From Hyphochytrium catenoides (lineage: Eukaryota; Sar; Hyphochytriomycetes; Hyphochytriales; Hyphochytriaceae), in NCBI GenBank assembly GCA_900088475.1, contig FLMG01001430.1:1-37637 (forward strand): a stretch of DNA of 37,637 nucleotides. Reading direction: 5' to 3'. The number at the start of each line of letters is the position of its first letter. The stretch's first letter is position 1. Under the pieces are notes generated by a model, which made no database searches, had not been told where the DNA came from, and saw nothing but the letters and a program-made list of their open reading frames with translations. Of this stretch, positions 1 through 14,455 are shown in pieces. The position numbers were made by a program, and so were the translations under genes.

Positions 1-17
1 CCATCGCTAACTTAAAG

Positions 18-2939
<2,922 letters not shown>

Positions 2940-3333
2940 AGGAACAACAAAAGCTGGAGAGAGGACACACGTACATTTGGAGAGAGGAAGAAGGGGCGCA
3001 CGGTCACCCTCTAGAAGGCTCAAGTGAACTCATTTTGGGAGATAAGAGCCACAAAAAAGTCAGTCTGGCGGCACTTAGAAAGACGAAATTGCGCCTGACA
3101 AAAGAAAAAGGTGCCAACTCAAGAGGCAAAGTGTAACAATGTGGAAAAAAAGACAGAGAAGGTCACGGAGATGAGGCCGAGAGTGTCTGTGAGAGAGAGA
3201 GAGAGAGAGCAGATGTCACCAGGAAATCTGCAGAAGAGAGAAGAAGAATAATTTGGAGTCACACAGGCAAGCTGCCAAAAGTGCGCGACAGGATCTTACT
3301 GACTTAAATAAGAACAACAAAAATAGGAACACC
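2940..3333. other. Convergent intergenic region with (GA)n tract
   Basis: This stretch separates the stop codons of the ATCase gene (+) and the Myb gene (-). It is A/G-rich with a (GA)n run near 3191-3209. No AATAAA and no coding exon is apparent; it should hold both 3' UTRs. Confidence 0.6.
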
Positions 3334-6300
3334 TCAGTGCATTCCTCCTTTCCCTCCTCCTGGAAGTGTTCTTGAGCTGCCCGCTCTCTCTGTGTCTCTC
3401 TCTCCCTCTTCTTCTGGCACAGCGTCAAGAATCTTCCTACCGAAGAGTAGACCTAATCTGCGCTCAGAGGAAGGATTAATAGGGGATTCTTCTTTCTCTT
3501 TGTCTTTGCCTTTCTCTTCTTCCTCCTCCTCCTCTTCATCTTCTCCCTTGCTGTCTGGCTCTGAGCTGCCATTTGAGGCTTCGTTATTGTCATCAACCGC
3601 TGTGGAGGAAGACCCACTACCAGAGGACTCTTCAGCACCTAGAAGAGAAAAGAAAGGTTAGGCTTGAATAGATGGCTGTTTGCCTCTTGTCTATCTCCCG
3701 TTCTTGGTCGTTTACGCCCTCTCCTAGTTTTCCCTTCATCATCTTTTGGTTCCTTGACCTCTCTCATCTTTCTTCCTCGCTCCTTTCTCTATTCTTTCTG
3801 CCTCTTTTCTTTTCCCTTCTCTTCTGTCTTCATTGCTGGCTGGTGCGTTGATCCTCGCTTCCTCCTCCTTACTGGCAGCGCTTATCGCATCCTTATCCAT
3901 CCCTTACCATTGTCGGCCCTCTCGTCTCCCAACCTCAAGGCATTCATCAAACGGTCGGCGTCTGTCTCTTTTGCTGGAGAGTCGGGCTTGGACTTCTTTC
4001 TCATGGGGGGAGCAGAAGATGTGCTCCGTCTTTTGCCTAAATTTCTCAGTGTCTCTTCTTCTGAAGAGGACGAGGAGCTGCTCAAATGGCAATAGAGGAA
4101 GAGTGTTTTATATATGTGTTTGAAGGGGTGAGTGTAGACAGAGAAGAGAGAGAGAAAGCAAGAAAGAAAGAGAGAGAGGAGAGAGAGAGAGAGAAAGCGA
4201 CAAACGGTTACTAATAGGATATGGCAAATGATGAGCACGACGCTTCGGCAAGAAGAGGGAGCATCATCGCGAGCGAAGGAGAGCACAGATCATCGTCCTT
4301 CACACACCTGCTTTCCTCCTCTTTGGTGCTTGATGCTTGTGCCTCTTCCTGGTTATCCTCAGCTTCCTCTGGGGCAGTCCTAACTACTTCAGGCGCGGGG
4401 CCTAAGAAGCCACGCAGAGGGTAAGAGATGGGTAGAGTGGATTGTCAGGATATGAGAGAGAGAGAGAGAGAAAGGAGAGTATGACACGTATCTTTACCTG
4501 CTTCTACTGCGGGCTCACTGCTGGCCTTCATGTGTCTCAGCGCTGTTGAAGGTAGTGAACTCATAATCTGCGCTACCTCCCATAGTCCCTCTTCCTCAGG
4601 CACGTTCCGTAATAACTTGGCAAAGTAACCGTAAGCATGCGTGCGCACCTACTGGTGGTGTCAGCGGAATCCCTTGCCTATGGAAGACAGATCTATGTTT
4701 TCCGTACCTGCACAGCTGTCTTTGTCTTGACAAGGTGTTGAATCTTCTTCCACTTGCGACCAAACTTCTCTAAGCCCTGAGGAAGCAGATACAAGCAGTG
4801 AGATGTTAACCAGAGTGAGAGAAAATAGAGAGAGAGAGAGTGAGAGCGAGAATGCGGATCAGGAAAGGTGCAAAGCAAAGGAAGCTTATACTGATAGTCT
4901 ATACTCAAGCTTCACGCTGCTAAGAGGATTGACTAACAAAATAGTCAAGCCGAGGAGCAGGAGGCGAAAGAAAGCGCGAGTCACTGCAGATCCGTCAAGA
5001 CAGTACCTCTAGGAACTTCTCATGCTCTTCCTTCGTCCATCTCTCCCGTCTTTTTGATGCTGAGCCGCCTGGTTCTAGAATTAGAAGAAGAAGAGTTAGC
5101 GCAGTGCACTAGCTAGGAGAGGCCACTTTCAGTGGAGTGCGCACTAAAATTTGTGATGACTCTCTATAAGAGAGGATGAGACACAGAAGCTGTGACCAAG
5201 TGCGGGACGTGCAACAGGAGAGATGGAATAGATGCGAGACGGGAGAGAAAATAAGAGAGAAACGATAAGATATAAACCTGAGCTGGCCGCAGCTGCACCC
5301 GTTTCTTCCCTCAGTCCACCTGCCATTTCTCTTCGTTGCTCCTCTCCCTGTGGCTGGTACCAGACTTGAGGGTGATGGGAGCTGGTGTCTGGTGTGCTAT
5401 AATAGGGATATTGATACAGCAGACCCGGGCCCCCTGATGAGGTCAGGCTCATCCCTAAAGGAGCCTGAAGAGCCTGCTTTCCTCTCTGCAGACAAGTGAT
5501 CAGGTAAAGGTATGTCGAATCAGTGACAGCACTAGGGCAAAACTCAAATTTTCTCCTCTCTGCTACCTGATCGAGAAAGCCCAAGTTGCCTGGGAACTGA
5601 TGGGACAGAAGAGTGGCCGCGGCCTGCTGTTCTGCTCTAAAGTCTCTTGGAACTCCTGGATGTGTGGGCACCTGTCGGCCCGCTGGGGCAGGTGAGGGAG
5701 ACTTTGAAGTGGTGGCATGCTTCTCCTGAAACGCAACCGGAAGACCAAGACAGATGCAAACAGCGGTACACAGCAGGTGATTTAGTTAAAGAAATGAAAT
5801 AGCGAGGATAGTCCTACTTTAGACGAGGGAAGACGAGAGACTCCTAAACTGGACAGGAGGACCAATGCGGGGGAGACACATACAGAGAAAAGCAAGAGAC
5901 CCAACAGGAAAATGGTCCAGACCCCGAGGGCAGACTTGCCTGACAGTGTAGACAAAAGACGAGAATGGAAAGGAGAGACTAACACATACAGACACGGAAA
6001 AAGAGAAAATGTGAAAGGTAGAGAGCTTACCATCTGGTGTCCTGGGTGTCTCTTTGGTGTCCCGCCTGCTGCTGAAGGTCTGGGGGGCAGGTTTGCACTC
6101 TGCGGGAGCTGAGATAGCTGTGTCCCGCCCACAGAGACGTCTGAAGAATACGTGGGGCCTAATAACCTATCTGCTTGGTATGGATGGCATTCCCGAAGAT
6201 AGGGAAGAGGTGGAGAAGCCGTCGGACGGAGGCAAAAAGTAGTGGAGGATAAGTGAGAGGCATGCCCTGCAAGAATGAAATCCTGTCGAACCCTAGAAAT

Positions 6301-7529
6301 CCAGGGCGACCCGGAGTGTGTGGTTCCGACATACTGAAAGCCGTACAAAGGCTCAAGGTGAGAAGATAGACCAGACCGCCGGACGTAAACGACAGAAGGG
6401 ATGGAACAAGCCGCTCGCGATCAGACAAAACTCTTACCTATACTACCTAGACCTCTACTCTCTCCTGTCCCTGACAGCATCTGAGACTGGAACTGAAGGG
6501 CCGACGGCGCGCTAAAGCTCCTCTGCTGGTTCTGGCTAGAACCAGATGCAGGCATTTTCACACTTCCACCTCCAAGGTCAGTGGAAGACTGACCGGGAAG
6601 AGGAAGATAGCTCCTCATTCCCGATGAGGGAAGCATATGGCCTAACATCTGTGTCGGGACAAGCCTGCCATGGGATAGAGAAGGAGGGAGAGACTCCCCT
6701 CGAGAGGAAGGAGCAGACGTTTCTGGTTGGTTCTGGCTCTTTCTGTGGTCCAGGAGATCTCGTACGCCAGGAAGAGGGTTGGAAAACCTTCTTCCCTGGC
6801 TTTCTTCTGGGTAGCCTTCGACAGGCGGTCGACTGAACCTTGAGACTAATGTATCGAGCCGCTACCAAGTTGAAGGATGTTGTTAAGAGAAACAGCAATC
6901 AGTGAGTCGAACAAGAGAAGGAGAGAGAGAGAAGGGGAAAGAGAGAGAAAGAGGGAGGAAAGGAGAGTGAGATGTCAAGCGCGATAGAAGAGAGAGAAAG
7001 GTTGACCGCGATGATCAAACATAACAGCGTGAGGCTCTTTTGCAGCCATAGCATTGTAAGAGGACTCCGTACCTGTTGCTGAGGTTGTTGGGGTTGCCCC
7101 CTCTGGCCAGCTGCATCCTCCAGCTGATTTGAAGTGCCAGGGGGATACCTCCCAGGCCTCATCCTAGGCATAAGACACAAGCACACACAGAAGTGCGGCG
7201 ATGGGGAGTGGCCGATGTCGTTGTGAGACAGCGAGGGAGACCCACCAAAGGAAACGGAGAGTGGAGAAAGGGCGAAGCGAGAGGAAGAGCCAGTCGACGA
7301 GGAACAGATTAGTTTGGCAATCATGAGAATGGTCAACGGCCCGGTCTTACCTTCCCTGAAGCCGAAGGCTTGCAAAGGGAGGAGCCTCTGTTTCCTACTG
7401 TGGAAAGGTGAATATTATAAGCCTCCTCACGTAAACAAACACAGCGAGGCGTGTGTGCATAAAGAATGATGCGTAGAGTGTTGACCTTACCCCAGAGACA
7501 GAGCGCCAAATGACTACTCGAGGCAACAT
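3334..7529 (-). CDS. SHAQKYF-type Myb/SANT domain protein, 13 exons
   Basis: Probable DNA-binding nuclear regulator. Exons on the minus strand: 7529-7491, 7394-7351, 7163-7073, 6861-6438, 6158-6031, 5725-5567, 5485-5278, 5074-5007, 4776-4708, 4648-4498, 4401-4308, 4080-3908, 3638-3334; the phases fit throughout and give 650 residues. One Myb repeat lies at about residues 373-425: RRERWTKEEHEKFLEGL, then FGRKWKKIQ, then QVRTHAYGYF, the last replacing the plant-type QVRSHAQKYF. Residues 1-365 are Pro/Ser/Gln/Gly-rich and look disordered. The C-terminal exon carries an acidic run of about eight Glu followed by a Lys/Glu stretch. The Myb exons and everything downstream are firm. The first two exons are less certain, because an alternative in-phase chain exists upstream. 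Exon 4080 could equally start at 4077. Confidence 0.83.
4136..4198. repeat. (GA)n tract in a Myb-gene intron
   Basis: Imperfect GA repeat (CT on the sense strand) inside the intron 4307-4081; a second pure run lies at 4454-4472 in the intron 4497-4402. Confidence 0.9.
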
Positions 7530-8452
7530 GCGAAGAGATAGCAGGAAAGATAGCAGCACGATCACCTGTCCGCCTTCTTAAGTACTAACCTATGGAGATC
7601 CTGCTCAGGTAACTTTCAGACTTCCCCAGCGGCCCATTTCCATCCTACACGTTCACAGGGAGACAAACAAGAGAGAGTTGGCAAAGCCGGGAATGGCGGA
7701 AGAAAGTGAGAAGAGGTCGAAGAAGCAGAAGGAACATGGATAAACGGGGGAGCGAGCCATCAGCTTGCGCTATGAGATGCACAATCTCTTCGTCAAGCCT
7801 TACCTATGATCGACACTAGTATGACCCTTCCATCCAAGGTAAAAGGAGAAAGGAGAGAAGAATGAGAGACCGAAGGCGCCACCGATACTAAGAGTCTTCC
7901 CGCCAGATGATAGGAGAAAGTCAGGGTCTGAATGATTTGAGAGCCTCAGACCGGTACCATTAAGAGGTTCGCCGAAGAGTGGTAGCGGTGAGACAAAGAG
8001 AGAGCTCGAGTAGCCGCGAGCACTTGGCTCACAGAGACGGCCAGCGAGGTCTCATGCTCCCCACCTGCCGACAGGGAGGTTCTATAACTTAACCCTCGGC
8101 CTAGAGGAGAACAGAAGTCAAGAGAGGAGCGTTAGCACATTCGAGGAAGAACAAGCAGAGAGTGCTAGATGAAGGCATAAGTAGGGAGGTAGGGCGACGA
8201 ATGACGGGTTGGCGCAAAGAATAAACCCTCTATAAGGGAAGATAGGTTAAGTCGTCTAAGTCTAGCGGTAAAGGGCTGGCGGGGGAGAGGCAAGAGGCGG
8301 CGTAAGGTATCTAATCGATGTCCCTGTGTTGGGGATGGACCCTACCTCCACTAGCTGCTATCAAGAGCGAAAGCTTAAGAAGCGGTGAGACTTAAGGGAG
8401 ATAGACAAGAAACAGAGAAGGCAGACACAGAGATCGGCTTCGGGTCTAAAGC
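7530..8452. other. Intergenic region, possible alternative Myb exon
   Basis: Mostly purine-rich on the + strand, without a long open frame. On the minus strand 7644-7590 is bounded by TAG| and |GTTAGT and is open for 18 codons (GPLGKSESYLSRIS is part of it). It could be an alternative 5' exon of the Myb gene, but it fits only a competing frame chain. No promoter element is recognised. Confidence 0.4.
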
Positions 8453-8992
8453 TCAGTGGTGTTCGGCATAGGCAAGGACCAGATCTCGAAGCAGACTCTC
8501 ATCGCGCTTGGGCGAAGTGGGAGAAGAGCCACGAATGGCAGCAAGGGCGGAGGGCAGAGGCCAAAGATATGGTGATCGTGTTGGTCCTAGGCTAGTGCTC
8601 GTTCGATCGCTTCCTGCTGATGGCGAGCTTGGGTCCTCTTCCTTGGCTACAGCAGCACCGGCCGCGTATAGCAAACAGTCAAAAGGGGAGAGGGGCCTGA
8701 AGGAGAGAAAGAAGAGATCGAAAGGCGAACGAGAAGTCAAGAGACAGAGACAGAGAGAGAGAGAGAGAGAAGAGAGAGAGAAGAGAGAGAGAGAGAGAGC
8801 AGGGCAATGGTCTTTCTTTGTTTTCCCCCTGTCTTTCATGGTCTTCATCTGGCTTTGTCGCCGCTTGTCTCTCCGCTTCGCCTGCCTTTCCCGCTGCCTT
8901 CGCTCCTCTTCTCTCTCCTCCTGCTCTCCTTTTCTCTCCCTTCACTGCTCCTCCTCCTGCTGCTTCATTTGTATTTCCTCGACAATCGCCGC
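8453..8992 (-). CDS. 3' end of an unidentified gene (two exons)
   Basis: Family not recognised. Two minus-strand exons join in phase: 8992-8946 (reads VEEIQMKQQEEEQ, coiled-coil-like) and 8696-8453 (80 codons plus TGA, ending LLRDLVLAYAEHH). The second is Ser/Pro/Ala-rich (EEDPSSPSAGSDRTSTS) and looks like a disordered tail. The intron between them, 8945-8697, is nearly pure CT on the sense strand, as in neighbouring genes. No upstream exon joins in the same phase: a candidate at 9150-9101 ends in the wrong phase. The start and most of the protein are therefore unassigned. On the + strand the same DNA has an Ala/Pro/Ser-rich frame ending just before an AATAAA at 9038, so the coding strand is not proven. 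Confidence 0.38.
8741..8799. repeat. (GA)n microsatellite
   Basis: Imperfect GA dinucleotide run inside the intron of the minus-strand gene at 8453-8992; it is CT on the sense strand. Confidence 0.95.
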
Positions 8993-10870
8993 CTAGACAA
9001 ACCTCTGAATCAACCTCTGTCTCTACCCTAAAACTTTAATAAAGCCCAGAGAGCTATAACTCTTGACAGCCACTGTCTCGCTCCATCTTTCTTATCTCAC
9101 CTAGACTTTCACCTCCTTTCAAGTGTTCAAGGTCTCGAAGAATCAAAGGCTAAAATGATGGTATTACGGAGTTAGAAGCTAGAGGTCCTAGGTTGAACTC
9201 CGTTATCCGGTTGTGTCTTAGTCCATACATTCATTAGCAGGTACCAAAGTTCATTCAAAAAGGGTCATAACGGGGATTTAGAAAATAAAAACGAGCAAGC
9301 CACCAACCACTTCCTCTCCCCATCGAACGTGTGGGAGGGGTTTCGAGAGTCCGAATTCCTGTATTTTGGCTATTCCCCTACAGAACGATTATCGCTGATA
9401 ACAGTAAAATAGCTTGCCAAACAACTTCATATCTCGAATACCACTCAAACTTTGGGCCTGGCCTTTTGAATTTGGCTCGGAGTGTTGAGGGTCTGTATCA
9501 TAGCGGAACAGGTGTTGTGTTTGGCTACATCCCTGCCTCCGTCCAACCTCACAATCTATAAAAACGCTTCGGAAAACAAAGGGAACACACTGATGGTAAC
9601 AAACAAGGGGGAGGTGCCCACCCCCAGTCAGTGAGGCCACAGTACATATATAATATACGGTGAAAGCTTTACTGTACTAGGAAGAGCGACGACGCTCACC
9701 TCAGAGCTAACGGATATTCTAGAGATTCTACGGTAATATTCCTAATCTTTGTACGGATGACAACCTTGCAAAACCCCAAAGTGGTGATATGATATTTTTT
9801 ATGATTGCCTGGTATTTACCGCTTTCAGTCATAGGAATCATGCACTTTGGCCCTGGTCTGATGCTATAACTGACCACTTTGCTTTCTCTCTTTTGCCATC
9901 TCTTGAGATCTACCTCCCACACATTCCCCTTTCTACCTTGGTGCCGCTCTGTCTCGCACTCTGTCACTGTTCCGTCTCGTAGCTTCCTACCCTTCAATCC
10001 AGGTTGAGTGCTGTGTCCTTCCCCGCTCTTTGGCTCTCCCCTCCCCTATCAACACATCGACATACAGAACCAAATTTCACACTGCAAGAAACAGGGTAGA
10101 ATTACAATGATGATGATGCTGCACCCTCCGCTATTTTCCGCTCTCTGTCTCTTCATCTCTCGCGTTCTAAGAGCTCCTCTCAACTCCCACTCTATCGGCA
10201 GCAGCACTCTGTCTCGTTGTTTGTCCTTTGATTCCTTGCACCATGAGTGAACTGGCCATCTGCGGGGGCAAAGGCAAGTGGGATTTTGAAATTCAAAAGC
10301 TTCGGCCCGTTTCCGCGGTTGTCAAAAATGATAAATGACAGCTATAGTTGACTCAAAAGTGAAGCTCATGTTCTGGTAGTGTAAAGTTAGGGGTGCCTGT
10401 ATTGTCAATTTATTGTCAATTATTGTTCTGTCCGTTATTGCACTTGTTGAGCTTCTTGCGGTCTGCTCCTACGACAGACAGACTTTCTTGTCTAACTCAT
10501 CACTTCTTTCAAGGCAAGCAGAGTCTTCTCTCCTGTTTCTCTTCTCCTCTGTCTCTTGGAGGCTTCACGCTCCCACAGGGCTCTTCGAGGTCAACTCTGC
10601 CTCGTGAAGGTTCCCCATTCCCTACTTTCTCTTTCGGGATCTCTTTCCGGCGATTCGTGTTCGTGCTTTTTGCACCTGACCGCGTGGATGTAAGGGTTGG
10701 ATCACAAGCTCGTTGTCCTATTCCCCAATTGAACCTTTTGGGGTCTTTAGGTAGGGAGTTGGTGCCAGCCTATGCTATTTCATCTGGTCCTTTGCCTGTC
10801 CCACGGAAGCAGGTATAACCTATTGGCTGATCCATCTCTTAAGGTTCCTTTTAACCCCAGTAGAGACACC
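8993..10870. other. Long region with no convincing gene
   Basis: Less repetitive than the rest. It contains an AATAAA on the + strand at 9038-9043, an 8-bp inverted repeat at 9166-9173/9196-9203, and several 60-90 codon open frames on both strands that match nothing recognisable and lack consistent splice partners. A 31-codon + strand ORF at 10243-10338 starts in a good context (CACCATGAG), but nothing else supports it. The last few hundred bases should carry the promoter and 5' UTR of the LRR gene. Confidence 0.5.
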
Positions 10871-13832
10871 ATGGCTGGCAAGCAGAGGCCTGCCAAAGTC
10901 TATCGTGATTCTAACGCCTGCCAAAGGAGGGACGAAGACAAGCCCAGTGTCTGCCGGCATGTCAGAATCCGACCGTCACCTAGTCCGGCCCGTCGGAATG
11001 AGCTCTCAGATTTCCTGGTAGAGTACTCCGTTGTCGGTGCCTCAGAGGGCCATCACCCTCTCGTCATTTCTGTCTGTCCACTTCTTTCTCTGCTTGGAGG
11101 CCCTTTTTTGGTTATCTACAGATGGCTTTGTTCTCTCTTAGCTCTCCGTCTTGACTGACCACCCTTCGGCCACTCCTCTTTGGATAGCCACCCCTGGTAA
11201 CTGGAAGCCTGGTCGCATCTTCTCTTTCTCTCTGTGTTCTCTCTCCTTGTCCCCAGCTACTCAGACAAGTAGGCCTTCTTACACCCATTGTGCTCATCTT
11301 AGAATACGGAGGACATTGCACTGGTAAAGGACTTCATGGAACACGGGGGCCGGATAACACAGAAGCTTAATAAGACGGCAGTGGCGGTCAGAAGATCCCC
11401 TGCAGAGAGAGAAGAGGAGCGCATTGCCGCCCTTCTCTTTCAACAACAGGAAATGGACATCGTGGATCTCTCACACCAACGAATAGGTGGGATGCACGGC
11501 TAACTTTCTGCATTGCATCTTAGGCATTGAGAACTTTCTCTGTCTCTAAACTGCTGATCATTCTCTGCTCCTCACTATTTAGGGTCACCCTCTTCCGAAA
11601 ACTTCTGTCATCACGTCTTAAAATCTCCTTCCTTGTGCACGTTCCATGTTCCCCACTGATATGTTGCGGCAAATGACGCCAATCCTTTACTCTCGCCTCT
11701 CCATCCTGCTCCATGGTGTTGCTTCCTGTTCTTTCACACTGCGATCAACGTAGAGGGCTCCTTACGCTTTGGAACGCAGTTTGGCCTGCTACGCATTTTG
11801 GACCTTTCACACAATGGGCTGACGACTTTGAAAGGAGTGGAACACTTAGCTTCCCTCAGGTAGACTCCATGGGGATAAGGAGGCCCAACTAGTGAATGCA
11901 ATCAGGCCCGAGAGGACGTGGATAGGGCGCTAGGGGTTAGCCAACGTGGGGACAAGTTAAATTTAGCAGAAAGAGTACGAAGCACACCGCATTATAAAGA
12001 GAGGGGAGAATAGACGGTTGGCTAACGCATAGCTTTGGCCCTGTACAAAAGGGAGCTTAACGCTAGCCATAATAAGCTTCGGAGCACCCAAGGCCTGGAG
12101 AAGAATAGTCAACTAGAAATACTGAGGGTGGCGCATAACAGGTAGGCCAACAGACACAAGGTCAGAGCTAGAGGCAGAGACGCAGTGTTTCGAACAGGCA
12201 GATCCCAAAACTGTCATACAGAATGAAGCAGAAGGACGTCTATAAAAGACATGTTAGGATAGGTAATGACTGTCATTGCACAGGATAATGTTTGTCTCGG
12301 GTCTAGAGAGTGTTCTGAAGCTCACCCTTCTGGATGTCTCTCACAATCTCCTCACCAAGTAAGTTCGCTCTAACAATTCCTGCCACTCTCTGGTTAGCCA
12401 GCACTTGTTCTTGAAGGTCTCCTTTTGTCGCCTGTGTTGCCTCTATCCTGGTACTCGAATCTCCTACTGGATCGTCAGTCACCTCAAACAAGATTAAACC
12501 TTAGCCTTCCTTGCATACAGCCTTTCTGACATCAGAAGCCTTTCGCTAAATACCGCGTTAGCCCAGCTTTACTTGGAGGTCAGAAGCAGGGCCAGCATTC
12601 TCGTTGCCTCCACATGTGTCCGTTGCTCTAAATATGTTGTGCTCCTCCGTCCCCGTCTCATTACCACGGCATTTACCATCCGTCAATGTTCCGTGTAAGC
12701 TTTATCTGTTACCGTCTAAGTTTAGCCCTTACATCTGCAGGGAAACCCGCTTGTTCTTAAGCCGAACTTAGTTCTGATTCTCCCTGACCTGGTAGGTGGA
12801 CCACAAAGAATAAGTATATCACTTCCACCGTTGCTCGAATTTGTGCCGCGATCAAGAGGGTAACATCTCACAGGAAATATAATGCTTTCATCAACAGATT
12901 CCAAGTCTTCAAGCGCTAGATCAGGTAGTCCTCAGTAAGAGTAAGAGGGGTGCTAAGCGCGCGTCTAGGTTCTCACCGCAGAGTAAGTTGGAGCACCCTG
13001 TTTATGCCTTGTCCCGTCTACAGTCTGCTACTCGCTTCCTTCTTTTCGTCTTATTATCTGTCTATAGTCTGCTACTCGCTACTTACCCTTCCTTGTTTTC
13101 TCTCTGTCTATGAGTATGCTGCCTTCGGTCTTTATCCAGAACTCAAGACAATGAACCTTTCCACATTTAACTGGACAGGACCAAGGTCTGCAAGATCGTT
13201 AACGCAGCTCCAAACTGCGCGACCAAGTTCTGCAAGACTGCTAACGCAGCCCCAACTTGGGCCTACGAAAGGAAGGCATTCTCCTGCTCTTCAGCCAAAA
13301 GAGACCATACTCCATGTCACTGAAGGTATGTGCAGCCGCCTGTAATGGTGATAATTGTGTGGAAAGAAAGAGCTACGGAATTTGAGAAGGCTTGCAAAGG
13401 AAAGGACGGATGAGCGATGTTTAAAACTAAGCTTAGAGATGTTGCTATTCAATGATGGACCGTGCTAGTCCCATAGACAGATAGAAGTGGATTATGGAAA
13501 GGACGAGGTGGCGTCGTCTAAGTTTTTGAACAAGAGTCATGCTAAGGGCTCACTGTCTTCGGTAAGGCCCGTCGCAGACAGCTCACGAGGAGGCGGAAGA
13601 GCTCCATGACGAACCCAAAGTCAAGCAGGAGGAAGCACCCACGACAAGCCACCCTCCTACCGTCTTTCCGCCATCGGAACTACCCGGCAGCCGCGACGCC
13701 CATCAAATTCAATTAATAGAGCTCTGTCAGGCGCTAGAATCAGTTATTGAAAGGAAGCAGGACGTCATCCGCAGGCTAAAGAGTACCCGAGGAGACTATC
13801 ACAGAACGCCAAGACGACTCTCAGGAGCATAA
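10871..13832 (+). CDS. SDS22-like leucine-rich-repeat protein with coiled-coil tail, 10 exons
   Basis: Exons: 10871-11017, 11303-11486, 11754-11859, 12052-12141, 12284-12358, 12521-12578, 12741-12791, 12898-12982, 13179-13325, 13582-13832; all are in phase, giving 397 residues. The start is ATG at 10871 in the context ACACCATGG. After a basic N-terminus come about five 22-residue LRRs of SDS22 type (residues about 97-250): LRILDLSHNGLTTL, LRELNASHNKLRS, LEILRVAHNRI, LTLLDVSHNLLT and LYLEGNPL. An LRR-cap-like segment (PSLQALDQVVLSK) follows. Then come an Arg/Ser/Gln/Pro-rich duplicated stretch and a coiled coil (IELCQALESVIERKQ). LRRs of this type are protein-binding platforms, common in phosphatase regulators and in ciliary or centrosomal proteins; the partner is unknown. 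Exon 9 could instead start at 13140 in the same phase. A coding-like frame continues after the stop in another frame. Confidence 0.85.
13179..13258 (+). repeat. Coding tandem duplication, unit about 40 bp
   Basis: Within LRR-gene exon 9 two adjacent units of about 40 bp both begin GACCAAG and share TCTGCAAGA and TAACGCAGC. They encode similar peptides, PRSARSLTQLQTA and PSSARLLTQPQLG. Confidence 0.8.
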
Positions 13833-13833
13833 A

Positions 13834-14389
13834 GTGGCACGACTAAAGAAGCAGACGAGAACGATTCCAGCCGTCAATCCATGTCGAGCTCTACAAGTGA
13901 CTCCTATCTTGGCTCCCCCCAAAGCTGAGGATGAATCCCTCGCGGTACACGTTCACAAACAGCAAGTGCCTGGAAGGCGGAACGTCAGCGTGGAGGCAGA
14001 TATTCAGGTCAGGTCCCAAGAAGACTTGCGCGAGCTGAAGCTTAGCTTCACATGGAATTTAGAGACGGCTATTAGATGCAATCGCAAATTGCTTCGTCTT
14101 GGCTCTCCGTTGTAAGACTCTGCTGCCGCTCGCGCTCACTCTGCCCCAAGTGTCAAATTGGTTGGGGCCAAGGACAACCGCATTACTTCTTTCAGCATAC
14201 CATGCATTTGTCGGTGCTCTTGCAGACCCATTTCCGAGTGTGCAGACAATGCTCTGCCTTTTGTTCGGAAGTGGAACCAGGGAATCTGTTCACGGAACGA
14301 TCTTGTTTATCATTAACAGGCATGGCATTCGAAGACCCATGCTCCACTATCAGAATACCTGGGATGTAGAAGCAGAGTATAGGCAGTGA
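13834..14389 (+). other. Coding-like open frames after the LRR stop codon
   Basis: Immediately after the LRR stop a different frame runs open to 14115 and starts with coiled-coil-like text (EHKVARLKKQ). Two further overlapping frames run 14076-14369 (Cys-rich, with CPKC and CRQC) and 14099-14389 (hydrophobic). An AATAAA follows at 14450-14455. This may be an alternative or frameshifted extension of the LRR gene or its 3' UTR; no standard intron joins them. Confidence 0.3.
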
Positions 14390-14449
14390 TGAAGGGCAGT
14401 GTAAGGACTAGGCTTGTGGCGTGCTTAACAACTTCCTTTCATGAAAAGC

Positions 14450-14455
14450 AATAAA
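14450..14455 (+). terminator. Candidate polyadenylation signal AATAAA
   Basis: An AATAAA lies about 620 bp beyond the LRR-gene stop and 60 bp beyond the last open frame there. It is the first canonical signal downstream, so it is a reasonable 3' end for that transcript. Confidence 0.45.

Noticed and set aside
8508-8996. 162-codon + strand ORF with an Arg/Glu repeat
   Set aside because: The repeat is the translation of a (GA)n microsatellite; the reverse strand gives a more protein-like reading with splice sites.
9191-9201. GGTTGAACTCC resembling a tRNA B box
   Set aside because: The T-loop order is wrong, the required 5-bp stem does not form and no A box or acceptor stem is present.
10243-10338. 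31-codon ORF with a good start context
   Set aside because: Too short to separate from chance and nothing downstream joins it in frame.
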